Assembly (NCBI GenBank): GCA_023091735.1
Contig: JALKBU010000794.1
Span: forward strand, 1-24,404
Direction of reading: 5' to 3'
DNA: 24,404 nt
Source of the DNA: Trichomonas tenax
Taxonomy: Eukaryota > Parabasalia > Trichomonadida > Trichomonadidae
In this document: in pieces, positions 1 to 9,618 of the stretch
Position numbering within the stretch: position 1 is the first letter of the stretch
Layout: each line of letters begins with the position of its first letter
Position numbers and translations under genes: made by a program
Notes under the pieces: model-generated
Told to the model about the DNA's origin: nothing
The model's database searches: none
The model's input: the letters and a program-made list of their open reading frames with translations, nothing else

Positions 1-221
1 GCCACTTATACCACTGGATAGACAACTATCAATATGTACATGAAAGTACTTTCAAATCGAAAAAATATTGATCAGATAAAAAGTTATGAAGGTCGCGGGA
101 CTACACAGCAGAAGGAAAAATTTTCCCATTTTTCCCCTTTTGTCATAAGATTTAAAATTAATAATAACGCTGATTTTGAAATTGACTTATAAATTATTTT
201 TATCATAAGTTTGCCATTACT

Positions 222-268
222 AACATTTTGCAGGAGCTACGGCGCAGACGTAGCTAGTGCGAAATGTT
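222..268. repeat. Imperfect 20-bp inverted repeat (hairpin)
   Basis: The left arm 222-241 (AACATTTTGCAGGAGCTACG) and right arm 249-268 (CGTAGCTAGTGCGAAATGTT) are complementary at 17 of 20 positions, plus one G-U possible in RNA, around a 7-nt loop. It is the most GC-rich spot in the left flank. No flanking target duplication is seen, so it could be a structured RNA, a relic of a small element or a protein-binding cruciform. Confidence 0.6.
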
Positions 269-1614
269 TATAACTAACTTTTGTTGACTTTATTAATTGA
301 TGAGAGAGGATTTTTTGACTCTATTAATCGCTGAGAGAGGATTTACTGAATGGACGAAAAATGTCATTTTTGATTTTTCAGCGGGCAATCTCTCACAAGC
401 ATTAATTAATGCTCAATACTTATTAATTTTTCCACTAAGTATGAATGTTTGCATCAACATAGTGAATTTGATAAGAATTTGCACAAAATGTCACGATAAG
501 AGATAATTGATTAATCGTTCGGACATTATTCTTTTGCAATTCAATGTGAATTCAAGATTTCCCGTTCTTCACTTTTTTCCCCACGTATTGAATAATAACT
601 CAAGGCATTCAACACCTCATCATTTTATATTGATTGTTTATTAAATTTTTGCTTTTTTAATTATTGAATTTATATGCATAAATAAATTATGCTTCGATAA
701 AATAAATAATGTGTTAAAAATAATTATATCTAGGCACACACAATCCTAAATATCAACTGAAATAGAACTTTATCCAAATGAATAAATAAATTATTCCGAA
801 TACTTTTATTAAGATCTTTGAACTTCAGATGTAGCAATAGTTAAGCATTAACAACCAAAACGCAATTACGTATTGTTGTTGTTTATAACCACAAATATTT
901 TAAAACGTATGTAAATTATGCATATGCACCATAAGAAATGATGCAGTCATCAATGCAGGCATAAGTTATATCAAATTTAGCACTCTAATGCAAAAAAATA
1001 TCGTAAATTTGGTCAAGTAAAGATTTTTGGATATATATATAGTACTGCAAATGACGTAAAACACATTCTCATCTTAATGAAATGGGTTTCAGAGGATTTA
1101 AACTGATGAATTCGTCGAATAAAAGAATTTAATTTGAATTCGTATTTATGAAGCTAAATATAATTGCATTGTGCTTGATTGCATACAATGAGTGATATAA
1201 AGTAAAAGTGAACACTATTTCTTGCATTCTGCATTTATTTCTTCAAATACAATTTATATCTCGGCTATGACAATCAATTTCCTGATGGAAATAACAAAAC
1301 ATTATGGCCAGATATCGAATTGTCCATGCCGTTTCAAGGACATAAGACAGTTCGAATGACAATGGGAGTTGTGACTCCATCTGTCCTGAGCGCAAAATGT
1401 TTTTGACAACCTTCATCTTACTAGTAAGAGTCAAAAGTTGAATAACGAATAAAAAAGTCTGAAAATTAATCCACTAATAGACCATCACATAATGGAACTA
1501 TTGATCATGTTTTTTGCCGCAGTTACATTCAAAACGTTACACGGAACCTTACATTTTATTTTCTGTCACTTTTCTTTAAATTTCACATTTTTGTGTTAGC
1601 AAAATTATCAGTTT

Positions 1615-1622
1615 TATCGTTA
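1615..1622 (-). promoter_or_regulatory. TAACGATA box (Myb-recognition-like)
   Basis: TATCGTTA on the plus strand reads TAACGATA on the minus strand. This octamer is known as a Myb recognition element in Trichomonas vaginalis promoters. It lies 255 nt before the large ORF, which is far for trichomonad promoters, so its role is uncertain. Confidence 0.25.
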
Positions 1623-1877
1623 GGTATAAGTATTTAGAGTTACTATAGCATAAGCAATCATAATATTAAATAAAATCATATTTTATGGAAAAAATTGACT
1701 AATGCATATTTCATTAATAGAAATATAATTTTACAACCGAGTGAACTAAACTCTCCACTTTTTGAACAAAAAATAATCCAACTTCACTTTTATCTATTAG
1801 CACATACACCAATATATGACATTTTTATTGTAAAAAAAATCTTCCAAAATGTGACATAATAAGTTTTTGAATCTCTG

Positions 1878-4800
1878 ATGACGGCAAAGAACTTCCAGAC
1901 GAAGCTCATTAAAAATACAGTGTTGACATCCCAGATGAGCCGCCTTCGCGACTGTATTTATCTGGATGCCAATGAAATGTTCGCTAATCTTCCAATACCA
2001 ATTACTACCGGAAAGAAGGAGAAAATCGCCGAATCTGAGTTGCAATTCCAGCACTATTTGTCTCGCGAGCTTATTACAAATTTTGCAGTGTTAAATATCC
2101 TCGATTCTCTCGCTATTATCGGATCAACTGCAGCTGCTGCAGCTTTCGAAGAATTTGCTGGCGATTTACCAACACTCATTATTAATTCGGATGATGAAAT
2201 TGAAAAACCATCGGCTGTTGATTTAACATTACGCTTTGATTTTGAGAAATTCAAAGTTTCAAGTATTTATCACAGAATTGCTTTCAACGTTTTCTTCGAT
2301 CAAATCTTCTGCATGTTCACAAAGAGATTACTCCTTGCATCTAAGCTGAGTGGTGAAGATAAAATGGCCGAAATTATTACAGGAATCCCAGAAAGACTTC
2401 AGAAAATGATCACTCCATTATCAGGACCCATTGTTGCATACAACGCGTCGCTTTGGTCTGAGCCAATGTGCCTCCTTTCGATTGTAAATCAAGATCTTGT
2501 TTTCTCGACAATGGAAAAGAACATTCCTGACCTATCCACAGATTCTCCAGTATCATACGCAATCATGTTTAACTTGTACTCTCAAATTACTTTCGGACAT
2601 GGAACAAAGTCAGCGAGTATTGTTGATATCTGTCGTAAATATGAAAAAATTATCAAGGGATTGAAGCCAGACACACTCCACCATAATCCTTCTATTGAAT
2701 GGTTGCTTAACATCTCAGCTGGCGCTTTAGCACTCGATCCTTCACTTCAAGATTCTCAATTCATCTACGATATGTCTGAAATCGCGAAGAAGTTCCAAGG
2801 AAACGTCAAAGCAGCCGATCCGGCAGAAGTATTTCGTGCCCAAATTTACGTTTTCTCGAAGCATCCGAAGTTATCAAACTCTCTCGATGATTATTTCAAC
2901 AAATACATTGCCAAGGATGCAAAGACATTCTGCATTGCGAACGCACCAGTTCAATTGCGTGCAACTACAGCGTTAATTCTTGGAAACGTTTATTATCCTA
3001 AATTCATTCGCTCAATCCATCACACTCTTTACAAGGACTGCAACACACCAATGGCACAAAAGATTTCTCAATTGGCCTTCAATTTAATTTACCACAACAA
3101 TGAAATGTTCAATGATTGCCAACCAGAACTTGCCGAAACATTGACTGTTATCGCTGCTTCTGATTTCCAGGATTTCGTTACAATGAAGATCAAATCTTTG
3201 TTCCATCAAGATTTCTTGTTCAACAACTGGCTTGCTGTCTTCACATGCATCCACACCATCATTTCGCCAGCATCCAGATTCCAGGAACTCACGCGAGCCA
3301 ACATTAGCCTCCTTTCCGATCTCAATAATTTCGTTTCTGACTACATTTCTGATGTTCTTGATAAGATCCCAACAAAGTCTGGCAACTTCGTCTACAAGTC
3401 CAAACCGTTATACGACTCACTTACATTGACGCCGGAGTGGGAGAACATCATTTTGCCGGCAAAGGTTGACAGGAAGCTCGAAATGTGCATGCACAGAATG
3501 AAGGATACAAACTATGCTCAGCCACTCATCCTCAGAGCACCAATCAGGTTCTCTGCCAAGGATACAAAGCCATGGACAAACGTTCTCGCCAAGTTCTTCG
3601 AGCAGACAGTCTTCGAGTCGATTAAGGACTACAAGCTCAATGTTGCCGAAATTCCACCAGCTGAGCTCACCCAGGAACTCATCTTGATCTCTCTCATTCC
3701 ATTCTTCAAGTCTGAGCCTTTCATCGAGAAGCTCGCTGTCCACATCAACATCTCCAACCCACACATTTCATCTGCTTGCCTTCGCACACTCCAGGCATTG
3801 CTGATCCACAACCCAAAGGCTGCGGAGTCAGTGATTGCCGCAATCAACAACATCCCATGCAATACATTGGAAGACTTGTACAACATTATCCAAGCATACA
3901 CAAACATCATCACATGCATCCACTACGTCAAAGTCGAGCTCAAGCCACAGAGTCTTCTTTCACTCTTCAGCGCAATCATCTCCGGTATCTGCACACCAAC
4001 ACCAGCTATCAGAGTTTTGGCAATGCAGCTCGCAGGTGAAGTTTCAAGACTCGGAAACGTTAAGCCGAACTTCCTCGCATTCCTCGATGAGAACACAGCA
4101 CGCTTCAACACAATGCTTCGTCAATTAATCATCTCACACGGTAACTACGGCAACATTGACTTGACAAACATCCCAGAGATCACATTCCAATCTCTCGTTC
4201 CAACAGGATACGACTCCATCTATTCATGCGCTCTTTCTATTCTCGGCCGCATTATGTCGACATCCAGCATTGCTGTCACAGCTGAGCAAGCAATTCACTC
4301 CATTGTCTCGATGAGCACACAGATTGGAGAAGTTTGTCCACTCTTCTTGATCAATGTTTATATCTTTGTATCAGCTATAACAAAGGGTAACGCTGTCAAC
4401 ACAAAGGTCTTCGAGGTTGATGAGCTCCTTGCCAACCCAGAAAAGTGTGGTGAGCGCTTCCTTCCATTCATCGCCTTCTACACATCTGGCTTTGGAATTC
4501 CAATCATGAAGAATGTTTATCCATCAACATCATTCATGTCACATGTTATTTCATACACATTCAGGAATATGATACACATTAATGTTGAAGGCATCGAGGA
4601 ATTCGCTTTAATGAAATTCGATCATATCATTTCTCTTGCTTTGAAGTCAAAGGCATTCCCTAAAACACCAGCATTCTCTATTAACCAGGACTACTTGAAG
4701 AACAATCAGCACCTCATCTACTCTCTCTGCGATATCGCTTACTGTGTTAGACATATCTACACAAACCTCTACCAGTCCAACATCACAGAGGCACACGGCG

Positions 4801-7800
4801 CATTCCCAAGAAACATGACATTCGGCGGCGAGAAGCTCACAAGCGATGCTGCCACAAGAATGTTCACATTCCTCATCAACTGCGCTTCTGCACCAGATGC
4901 TCAGCCATTCCAAGAGCTCCGCACTGTTACTCGAGCCGCTCTCACAGCATTCGCCCGTGTTTACACAATTCCTGACTCATTGTTCAACCCGATCAAGGCA
5001 AACCTCAACACAGTCGCTGAGATCTCTTTCTCTGTCTTAACTTCAGTTCTCGGATCAACATATAACGTTATGTTACCACTCTACATCGAGAAGTCCATCG
5101 AGAACCCAATCTTCTTCAGAGCAATCACTGCACAGTTCATGCAGATCGAGTCTATTGACAAGTTCATCTTGAAGTGGAAGTCTAATGTCACAAGCGAGTT
5201 CAACAACAGCGAGAAGGAGTTCAACGATACAACAGATGCCAACCTTGGCAGTCTCCTTACTCTCTCTTTCTTCATGTTGACTCACCCAGAGGCCGCAAAC
5301 AGAGCAGCAGCCATCAACTTACTGACATGCGTTTCTTTTGGTGCTCTTCTTATCCGCAACGACGAAAATGTCCACGGCTTGTCAAGACTAATCCACAAGA
5401 TCAACTCATTCCTCAACGGCAACGTCACACTTCCACTAGAGATTAACGTCGACTTCATTGTTGAAATCAGCACACTCCTCGCAAGAAGACTTCGTCCAAT
5501 CACTGAGCAGGTCCTCGCTAACGTTATCAATATCTGCAAGAAGCGCGCTAAAGATTCTTCTGTCTTCATTTCTCTCATGGCACCATGGCTCAATGGACTT
5601 GTCTTCAACAGAGATGCCGCAGGTATTGTCCCAGATATCAGCGATAATTTGATCAGATTCACCGGATTCTCATTCCTCCGCAGCTTTGTCAAGAATATTG
5701 TCTTCACACCAATGTGCCAGGGCCACTTTAAGTTCATCGATGCAATTCTTGATTCCAAGTGCGAGGAAATGGATATCCACGAGTACTTCTTCATTTGCTT
5801 GTACTCTATCCAGCAGAGCGATCAGTCTGTTTCTGATAATGTCATTGCTGTTATCGACTACTTGTTCATAAAGGACTCCGAGAAGGTCATCGAGCACATC
5901 TCTAAGTTCTTCACGTTCCGCTCATGGTTCTACTACCAGATTCAGCTCCTTCGTATGGATATACAGTTCGATATGGACCGCTTCATGGACAACTTCGCAC
6001 ACTCAGGACAGGGTGGTGATGACGACGAAGAAGAGGAAGTCAGCGACATCGATCTTTACCAGATTGTCATCACATTCTCTTCCAGGATCGTCTCGAGATT
6101 GTTCAAGGAGAAGCCTGAAGCAATCAAGCCACATCTTGGACCAATTCTCCTCTTCTGCCTTCTCTACAGTGGCCAGTTCGAGGGTGCACCAAAGGAGCTC
6201 CTTAACTCCTTGATGTGTGACTCATCGTTCAACCTCGATATCAGAGAAGCTGCGATAAACATGATCTCATCAAACAAGACAATCTTGGCTATAACACCAG
6301 AGCAGTTCACAGCAATCATTCACCAACTCTCAAAGGAGACAACAATCGAACTCGATGTCATTCTTCAGGCCATCGATTTCATCTTCTCATTCTCTCCAGA
6401 AGTCCTCAAGGATCTCGCAAAAGAGACACTCAGATGGGCAACAACATGTGGTGAAATCACGACTGCACACAGAGCTATTGTCCTTTACAGCCTCATCGCT
6501 TCAACAGCTTCTGAAGAAATCATCGACGTCCTCTTGAGAACGCTTCACATCTTCATTTCCGTTCTCGCCGAAAGAACAGCTCCAGGCTGGAAGGCAAAGA
6601 AGCAGCAAGTTCTTGCAACAATCATGGAGAAAGAACTTGATTCAACGCTTGCATTCAACTACATAGCAGACCTCATCAACGTGATAACAAAGATCTCTGT
6701 TAATCTTGTCACACCAAGCCGCAAGGCCTTCTTATCTGTAATCCAGCTCCTTAAGGCACAGCGTGAGGAACAAATGGATATCTTCCGTGCTGTCATTAAC
6801 CACATTTCTTCTGTTGTCTCAGTCAAGTCTTTCGCAAACGATCTCCAGATTGAAGAAGACTATCTTCAGCTGATTCTTAATCCCAACTATTCACTTCCAA
6901 CACTCACTGATACAGTCAACTTCCTCGTTAAGCTTCCAGCACTTGGTGCCACGAAATGCATCACAACATCGCCAGTTGATAGCATCTTCCTTGCTGTTCT
7001 TCCATATATCTTCACACACCGCTACGAGAGCAAGTATATCGAGGCTATCAACTCATTCCAGGCGGCGATCGAAGATGCGGACATTAGCAAGCTCATCATG
7101 AAGATATCAACAGAGGGCGATGCTGTTATCGAAGAACTCGTCAAGAAAGTTATCACAAAGCTTGGCGACCAAACTCTCTTGTTAGCAATCATCAACTTCT
7201 ATACATCAGCCCTCCAGAAGGATCCTTCAGTCGCGATCTCCATCTACAAGATCACTACAATCATGCTCAAAATGGATCCACTTCCAATAGGCATCGACAA
7301 GTTCGGTGGCATCGGCGATATCGCTGCATCAGTCATAGATCCAATGGTTTCTGTTTATTCCATCGAATTCCTCAAGACACTTCAGTCTCTCGGCGGTGGC
7401 GTCATGAAGAAGCTCCAGTCTCGCTATATGAGGCAGTTCCCAGCAATTATCCTTCCATTCTCGCAGGCAACATGGCAGCCAAGGGATGACATCGATCCAT
7501 TCAAGGATATCGGGAGCCTTCCTCCACTTGCTATTATCGATATCGAATACTATGGCTGCGAGTTCCTTCAGCCAATCCAGGAAGTTCTTCCTCTTATCAA
7601 AGTTACACCATTCACGAACTGGGCAGATGCAACATTCAAGGCAGAAAACATGCATGTCCAGGAGAATATGGTTGAACTTGAAGTCAACGCGGTCACTGTG
7701 AAGGATCAGGACAAGTTCTTCAATTGCATTGAGAAATCTCTCGCCAATGATGAAGAAAGCGATGATGATATAATGCATGACATGAAGAAGGATGCAAAGT

Positions 7801-7940
7801 CCACAAATCTTGCTACAGCAGAAATCGAAGATGATGAGGAGAAGCAGCTTGAGTATAACACATTCCTTCCAACAAAGGATGAAATCAACTCTATTGGAGC
7901 AGATCTCCTTGCTGAAATAGATCTTCCAAGCTTTCTCTAA
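1878..7940 (+). CDS. Furry/Mor2/Tao3-family cell-morphogenesis scaffold protein
   Basis: A 2,020-residue protein made almost wholly of amphipathic helices (HEAT/ARM-like), with no membrane segments. From memory the N-terminal quarter lines up with the Furry N-terminal domain: a segment with NLYSQITFGH followed by a helix ending KIIKGL, then FIYDMSEIAKKF, matches the Furry block around DLYAEVIGVL and MQECAHYFLEV. Near residue 1240, SLMAPWLNGLVF resembles the Furry LPWLHNIEL segment, and HLGPILLFCLLYSGQFEG (about 1417) resembles HLPLLLHAVFLGLDH. Later, HRAIVLYSL resembles the C-terminal GRSFQIFRAL. Family members scaffold NDR/LATS kinases with MOB proteins and control polarity and the cytoskeleton; that role here is inferred. 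An acidic patch (GDDDEEEEVSD) lies near residue 1380, and acidic stretches fill the last 70 residues. An in-frame TAA at 1860-1862 supports the ATG at 1878. The 5' kilobase uses more A/T-ending codons than the rest. Confident it is a real gene; fairly confident of the family. Confidence 0.75.
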   Translation: MTAKNFQTKLIKNTVLTSQMSRLRDCIYLDANEMFANLPIPITTGKKEKIAESELQFQHYLSRELITNFAVLNILDSLAIIGSTAAAAAFEEFAGDLPTLIINSDDEIEKPSAVDLTLRFDFEKFKVSSIYHRIAFNVFFDQIFCMFTKRLLLASKLSGEDKMAEIITGIPERLQKMITPLSGPIVAYNASLWSEPMCLLSIVNQDLVFSTMEKNIPDLSTDSPVSYAIMFNLYSQITFGHGTKSASIVDICRKYEKIIKGLKPDTLHHNPSIEWLLNISAGALALDPSLQDSQFIYDMSEIAKKFQGNVKAADPAEVFRAQIYVFSKHPKLSNSLDDYFNKYIAKDAKTFCIANAPVQLRATTALILGNVYYPKFIRSIHHTLYKDCNTPMAQKISQLAFNLIYHNNEMFNDCQPELAETLTVIAASDFQDFVTMKIKSLFHQDFLFNNWLAVFTCIHTIISPASRFQELTRANISLLSDLNNFVSDYISDVLDKIPTKSGNFVYKSKPLYDSLTLTPEWENIILPAKVDRKLEMCMHRMKDTNYAQPLILRAPIRFSAKDTKPWTNVLAKFFEQTVFESIKDYKLNVAEIPPAELTQELILISLIPFFKSEPFIEKLAVHINISNPHISSACLRTLQALLIHNPKAAESVIAAINNIPCNTLEDLYNIIQAYTNIITCIHYVKVELKPQSLLSLFSAIISGICTPTPAIRVLAMQLAGEVSRLGNVKPNFLAFLDENTARFNTMLRQLIISHGNYGNIDLTNIPEITFQSLVPTGYDSIYSCALSILGRIMSTSSIAVTAEQAIHSIVSMSTQIGEVCPLFLINVYIFVSAITKGNAVNTKVFEVDELLANPEKCGERFLPFIAFYTSGFGIPIMKNVYPSTSFMSHVISYTFRNMIHINVEGIEEFALMKFDHIISLALKSKAFPKTPAFSINQDYLKNNQHLIYSLCDIAYCVRHIYTNLYQSNITEAHGAFPRNMTFGGEKLTSDAATRMFTFLINCASAPDAQPFQELRTVTRAALTAFARVYTIPDSLFNPIKANLNTVAEISFSVLTSVLGSTYNVMLPLYIEKSIENPIFFRAITAQFMQIESIDKFILKWKSNVTSEFNNSEKEFNDTTDANLGSLLTLSFFMLTHPEAANRAAAINLLTCVSFGALLIRNDENVHGLSRLIHKINSFLNGNVTLPLEINVDFIVEISTLLARRLRPITEQVLANVINICKKRAKDSSVFISLMAPWLNGLVFNRDAAGIVPDISDNLIRFTGFSFLRSFVKNIVFTPMCQGHFKFIDAILDSKCEEMDIHEYFFICLYSIQQSDQSVSDNVIAVIDYLFIKDSEKVIEHISKFFTFRSWFYYQIQLLRMDIQFDMDRFMDNFAHSGQGGDDDEEEEVSDIDLYQIVITFSSRIVSRLFKEKPEAIKPHLGPILLFCLLYSGQFEGAPKELLNSLMCDSSFNLDIREAAINMISSNKTILAITPEQFTAIIHQLSKETTIELDVILQAIDFIFSFSPEVLKDLAKETLRWATTCGEITTAHRAIVLYSLIASTASEEIIDVLLRTLHIFISVLAERTAPGWKAKKQQVLATIMEKELDSTLAFNYIADLINVITKISVNLVTPSRKAFLSVIQLLKAQREEQMDIFRAVINHISSVVSVKSFANDLQIEEDYLQLILNPNYSLPTLTDTVNFLVKLPALGATKCITTSPVDSIFLAVLPYIFTHRYESKYIEAINSFQAAIEDADISKLIMKISTEGDAVIEELVKKVITKLGDQTLLLAIINFYTSALQKDPSVAISIYKITTIMLKMDPLPIGIDKFGGIGDIAASVIDPMVSVYSIEFLKTLQSLGGGVMKKLQSRYMRQFPAIILPFSQATWQPRDDIDPFKDIGSLPPLAIIDIEYYGCEFLQPIQEVLPLIKVTPFTNWADATFKAENMHVQENMVELEVNAVTVKDQDKFFNCIEKSLANDEESDDDIMHDMKKDAKSTNLATAEIEDDEEKQLEYNTFLPTKDEINSIGADLLAEIDLPSFL

Positions 7941-7988
7941 CGGGATGTATAAATAATTTTTTAAAAGTATTTTTTTTAATAATAAAAC

Positions 7989-8852
7989 CTACTCTGCAGG
8001 TTCTACATCAGTTATATTAAGATCAAAATCTTTTATAATGGCCCTATTAATATTCTGACAAATTGCATTTATCCAATTCATTTTTTCTTTTTGATCAATG
8101 TGTCCAAGTAATTTACGTATTTTTTCGCAGGTATCTTTCAGCCAATTCGTTGGTATCTTAGGAATGTATTCGTAAACTTTTGGATTAACAATGTGCTTGC
8201 AAAACTCTTGTAATTTATCGATATATTGTTCTCTATCATTTTCATTCATCGGCATTGTTTTAAGCTTATGTTTTCCGAATTTCAAAGATATATGTATAGC
8301 TCTGTTCTTAGACGCGAGTTCTTCAATAGAAAGATTGTCGGATGTTTTTTCTGAATCAAATTTATTTTGAGAAATTGATTTAATGTAATTGAAGCATTTG
8401 ATTGCATTTTGCCTTGCAGCGATGTGTATAGGAAGATATCCATTCGATCTTTCATCCAATTTGAATTTCAATTCTTCAATTAAATATTTTAAGTTAGCAA
8501 CATTGTCTTTCATGATTGATAATGCGACGGCATTGAGTCCAGATTTGAATTCATTAGCTTCTTTTTGGCAATCTCTGTAATATTGCGCTGTATCAATTTT
8601 CGTTTTTGGATCTGTGTAAATATGCTCATCAGAAGGGCGGATCAGCCTAAAAGTAGATTCAGCACCTTTTTCGTGGAGTAATTTTAGGTCCTTTGGCGTT
8701 CCATAAATGCAAGCGTATAAAAATGGCGTCATTCCATGGAATTGGGGCTCTTTTTTGTTGATCAAAATCATGTTTATATTGTTTTCATTGATTGCGTATT
8801 CGCAAAGTTTATTGTTTTTAATCAGAGAGAAAATATCACTGAACATTGTCAT
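7989..8852 (-). CDS. Ankyrin-repeat protein of the trichomonad type
   Basis: A 287-residue protein. Ankyrin-type helices are visible at about 38-66 (GMTPFLYACIYGTPKDLKLL), 104-134 (GLNAVALSIMKDNVANLKYL) and 137-165 (GYLPIHIAARQNAIKCFNYI), with a weaker unit from about 183 (NRAIHISLKFG). The C-terminal 90 residues are charged and helical without a recognised domain. Short ankyrin proteins with an N-terminal helical segment are a hugely expanded family in parabasalids; partners are unknown. The ATG at 8852 is followed two codons later by another ATG (8846); either could be used. The stop TAG faces the stop of the large plus-strand gene across 48 nt, so the two 3' UTRs must be very short or overlap. 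Codons are A/T-rich, suggesting modest expression. Function cannot be assigned beyond protein-protein interaction. Confidence 0.8.
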   Translation of the reverse strand: MTMFSDIFSLIKNNKLCEYAINENNINMILINKKEPQFHGMTPFLYACIYGTPKDLKLLHEKGAESTFRLIRPSDEHIYTDPKTKIDTAQYYRDCQKEANEFKSGLNAVALSIMKDNVANLKYLIEELKFKLDERSNGYLPIHIAARQNAIKCFNYIKSISQNKFDSEKTSDNLSIEELASKNRAIHISLKFGKHKLKTMPMNENDREQYIDKLQEFCKHIVNPKVYEYIPKIPTNWLKDTCEKIRKLLGHIDQKEKMNWINAICQNINRAIIKDFDLNITDVEPAE

Positions 8853-9618
8853 TTTTTTTAAAAAAAAGTTGGAAATTTTTTTTGATATTGACTAATCGAC
8901 AGAATTAATATATAGACTTTCTTAATCATGTTATGACTATATCTTCAAAATAATTCATTTTGACATAATTTTCAATTTCATCAATATAATGTTTGTTATG
9001 ATCCATCATGACATATATGATTGAATACCATTCATTGCATATTATATTATTACAATAGCAAAATTGTTCAATATTAATTGTAATATGCTTTTATTTGATC
9101 AAATTTCTTCCGAGAAATTGTTAAAATTATCATCGATAACAATTAAAATCGTGCAAAATATGCCAGATTCATGTTCTTATAATCATTTTGCAAAAAATAT
9201 ATTAAGTTCAAAATTAATATCATTATATTTTGAAAATAATAATTGCCGATGTAATTTTCTAACCATCAATATATTCACTTTAGAGCAGTTTCGTTATGGT
9301 TCTCGTTTTGTTGGAAGTTGAAAACTTTATGCCTCAAGAAGTTGAAGAAAAGTCCTCCCTGAAAATCAATTTATAAACATTATAAAATATCTTATATTCG
9401 AAGAAGCAAAGCAGCAGTTGTTTAGAACACGCTGAAAGAAATATAAAAATCAAATTATATTTTGTTGAAATATTATAAATCGATAAAATAAAGAATCAAA
9501 CAGTGAATTATGTATATTTCCGAGCACATAGTAGTGGTGTAACGATAAAGAGAGTAAATGATAAATTTTTCGATATATTGAAAATAAATATATTAAGTAA
9601 TATTTGTGTTCAATTTAT
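8853..9618. other. Intergenic region between ankyrin and P2 genes
   Basis: 766 bp of AT-rich sequence. The longest ORF here starts with TTG and shows no recognisable protein, so I do not call it. The left part is the upstream region of the ankyrin gene; no clear initiator was seen. A TAACGATA octamer stands at 9540-9547 on the plus strand, about 70 bp beyond the P2 stop codon, and no plus-strand gene follows that would explain it. Confidence 0.6.
9540..9547 (+). promoter_or_regulatory. TAACGATA octamer downstream of P2
   Basis: Exact match to the trichomonad Myb recognition octamer. It sits 3' of the P2 gene with no sensible plus-strand gene after it, so it may be chance or a site acting on antisense or non-coding transcription. 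Confidence 0.2.

Larger units (their letters stand above)
1..1877. other. Gene-free left flank
   Basis: No convincing gene is visible on either strand. The short ORFs here lack an ATG or have no recognisable composition. The region is strongly AT-rich. It holds an imperfect 20-bp hairpin at 222-268, a 22-bp tandem duplication with two mismatches at 292-313 and 323-344, a TA-rich run near 1030-1041 and a Myb-site-like TATCGTTA at 1615-1622. The stretch just before 1878 is presumably the promoter of the large gene, but no canonical TCAYW initiator sits immediately before that ATG. Confidence 0.7.

Noticed and set aside
3..71. 22-codon open frame running in from the left edge on the plus strand, ending in TGA
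   Set aside because: Too short to separate from chance and carries no family signature, though a gene 3' end cannot be excluded.
216..235. ACTAAC followed by TTTTGCAG, like a parabasalid 3' splice site
   Set aside because: No GTATGT-type 5' splice site or coding exon upstream within the window; overlaps the hairpin.
297..506. 69-codon ORF in the left flank
   Set aside because: Starts with TTG (an ATG follows), includes half of a tandem duplication, and has no recognisable domain or promoter.
3417..3919. Long antisense ORFs inside the large gene
   Set aside because: Shadow frames produced by the biased codon usage of the sense gene; no family resemblance.
9064..9321. 85-codon plus-strand ORF
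   Set aside because: TTG start, very A/T-rich and Asn/Ile/Leu composition typical of translated intergenic DNA; no family resemblance.
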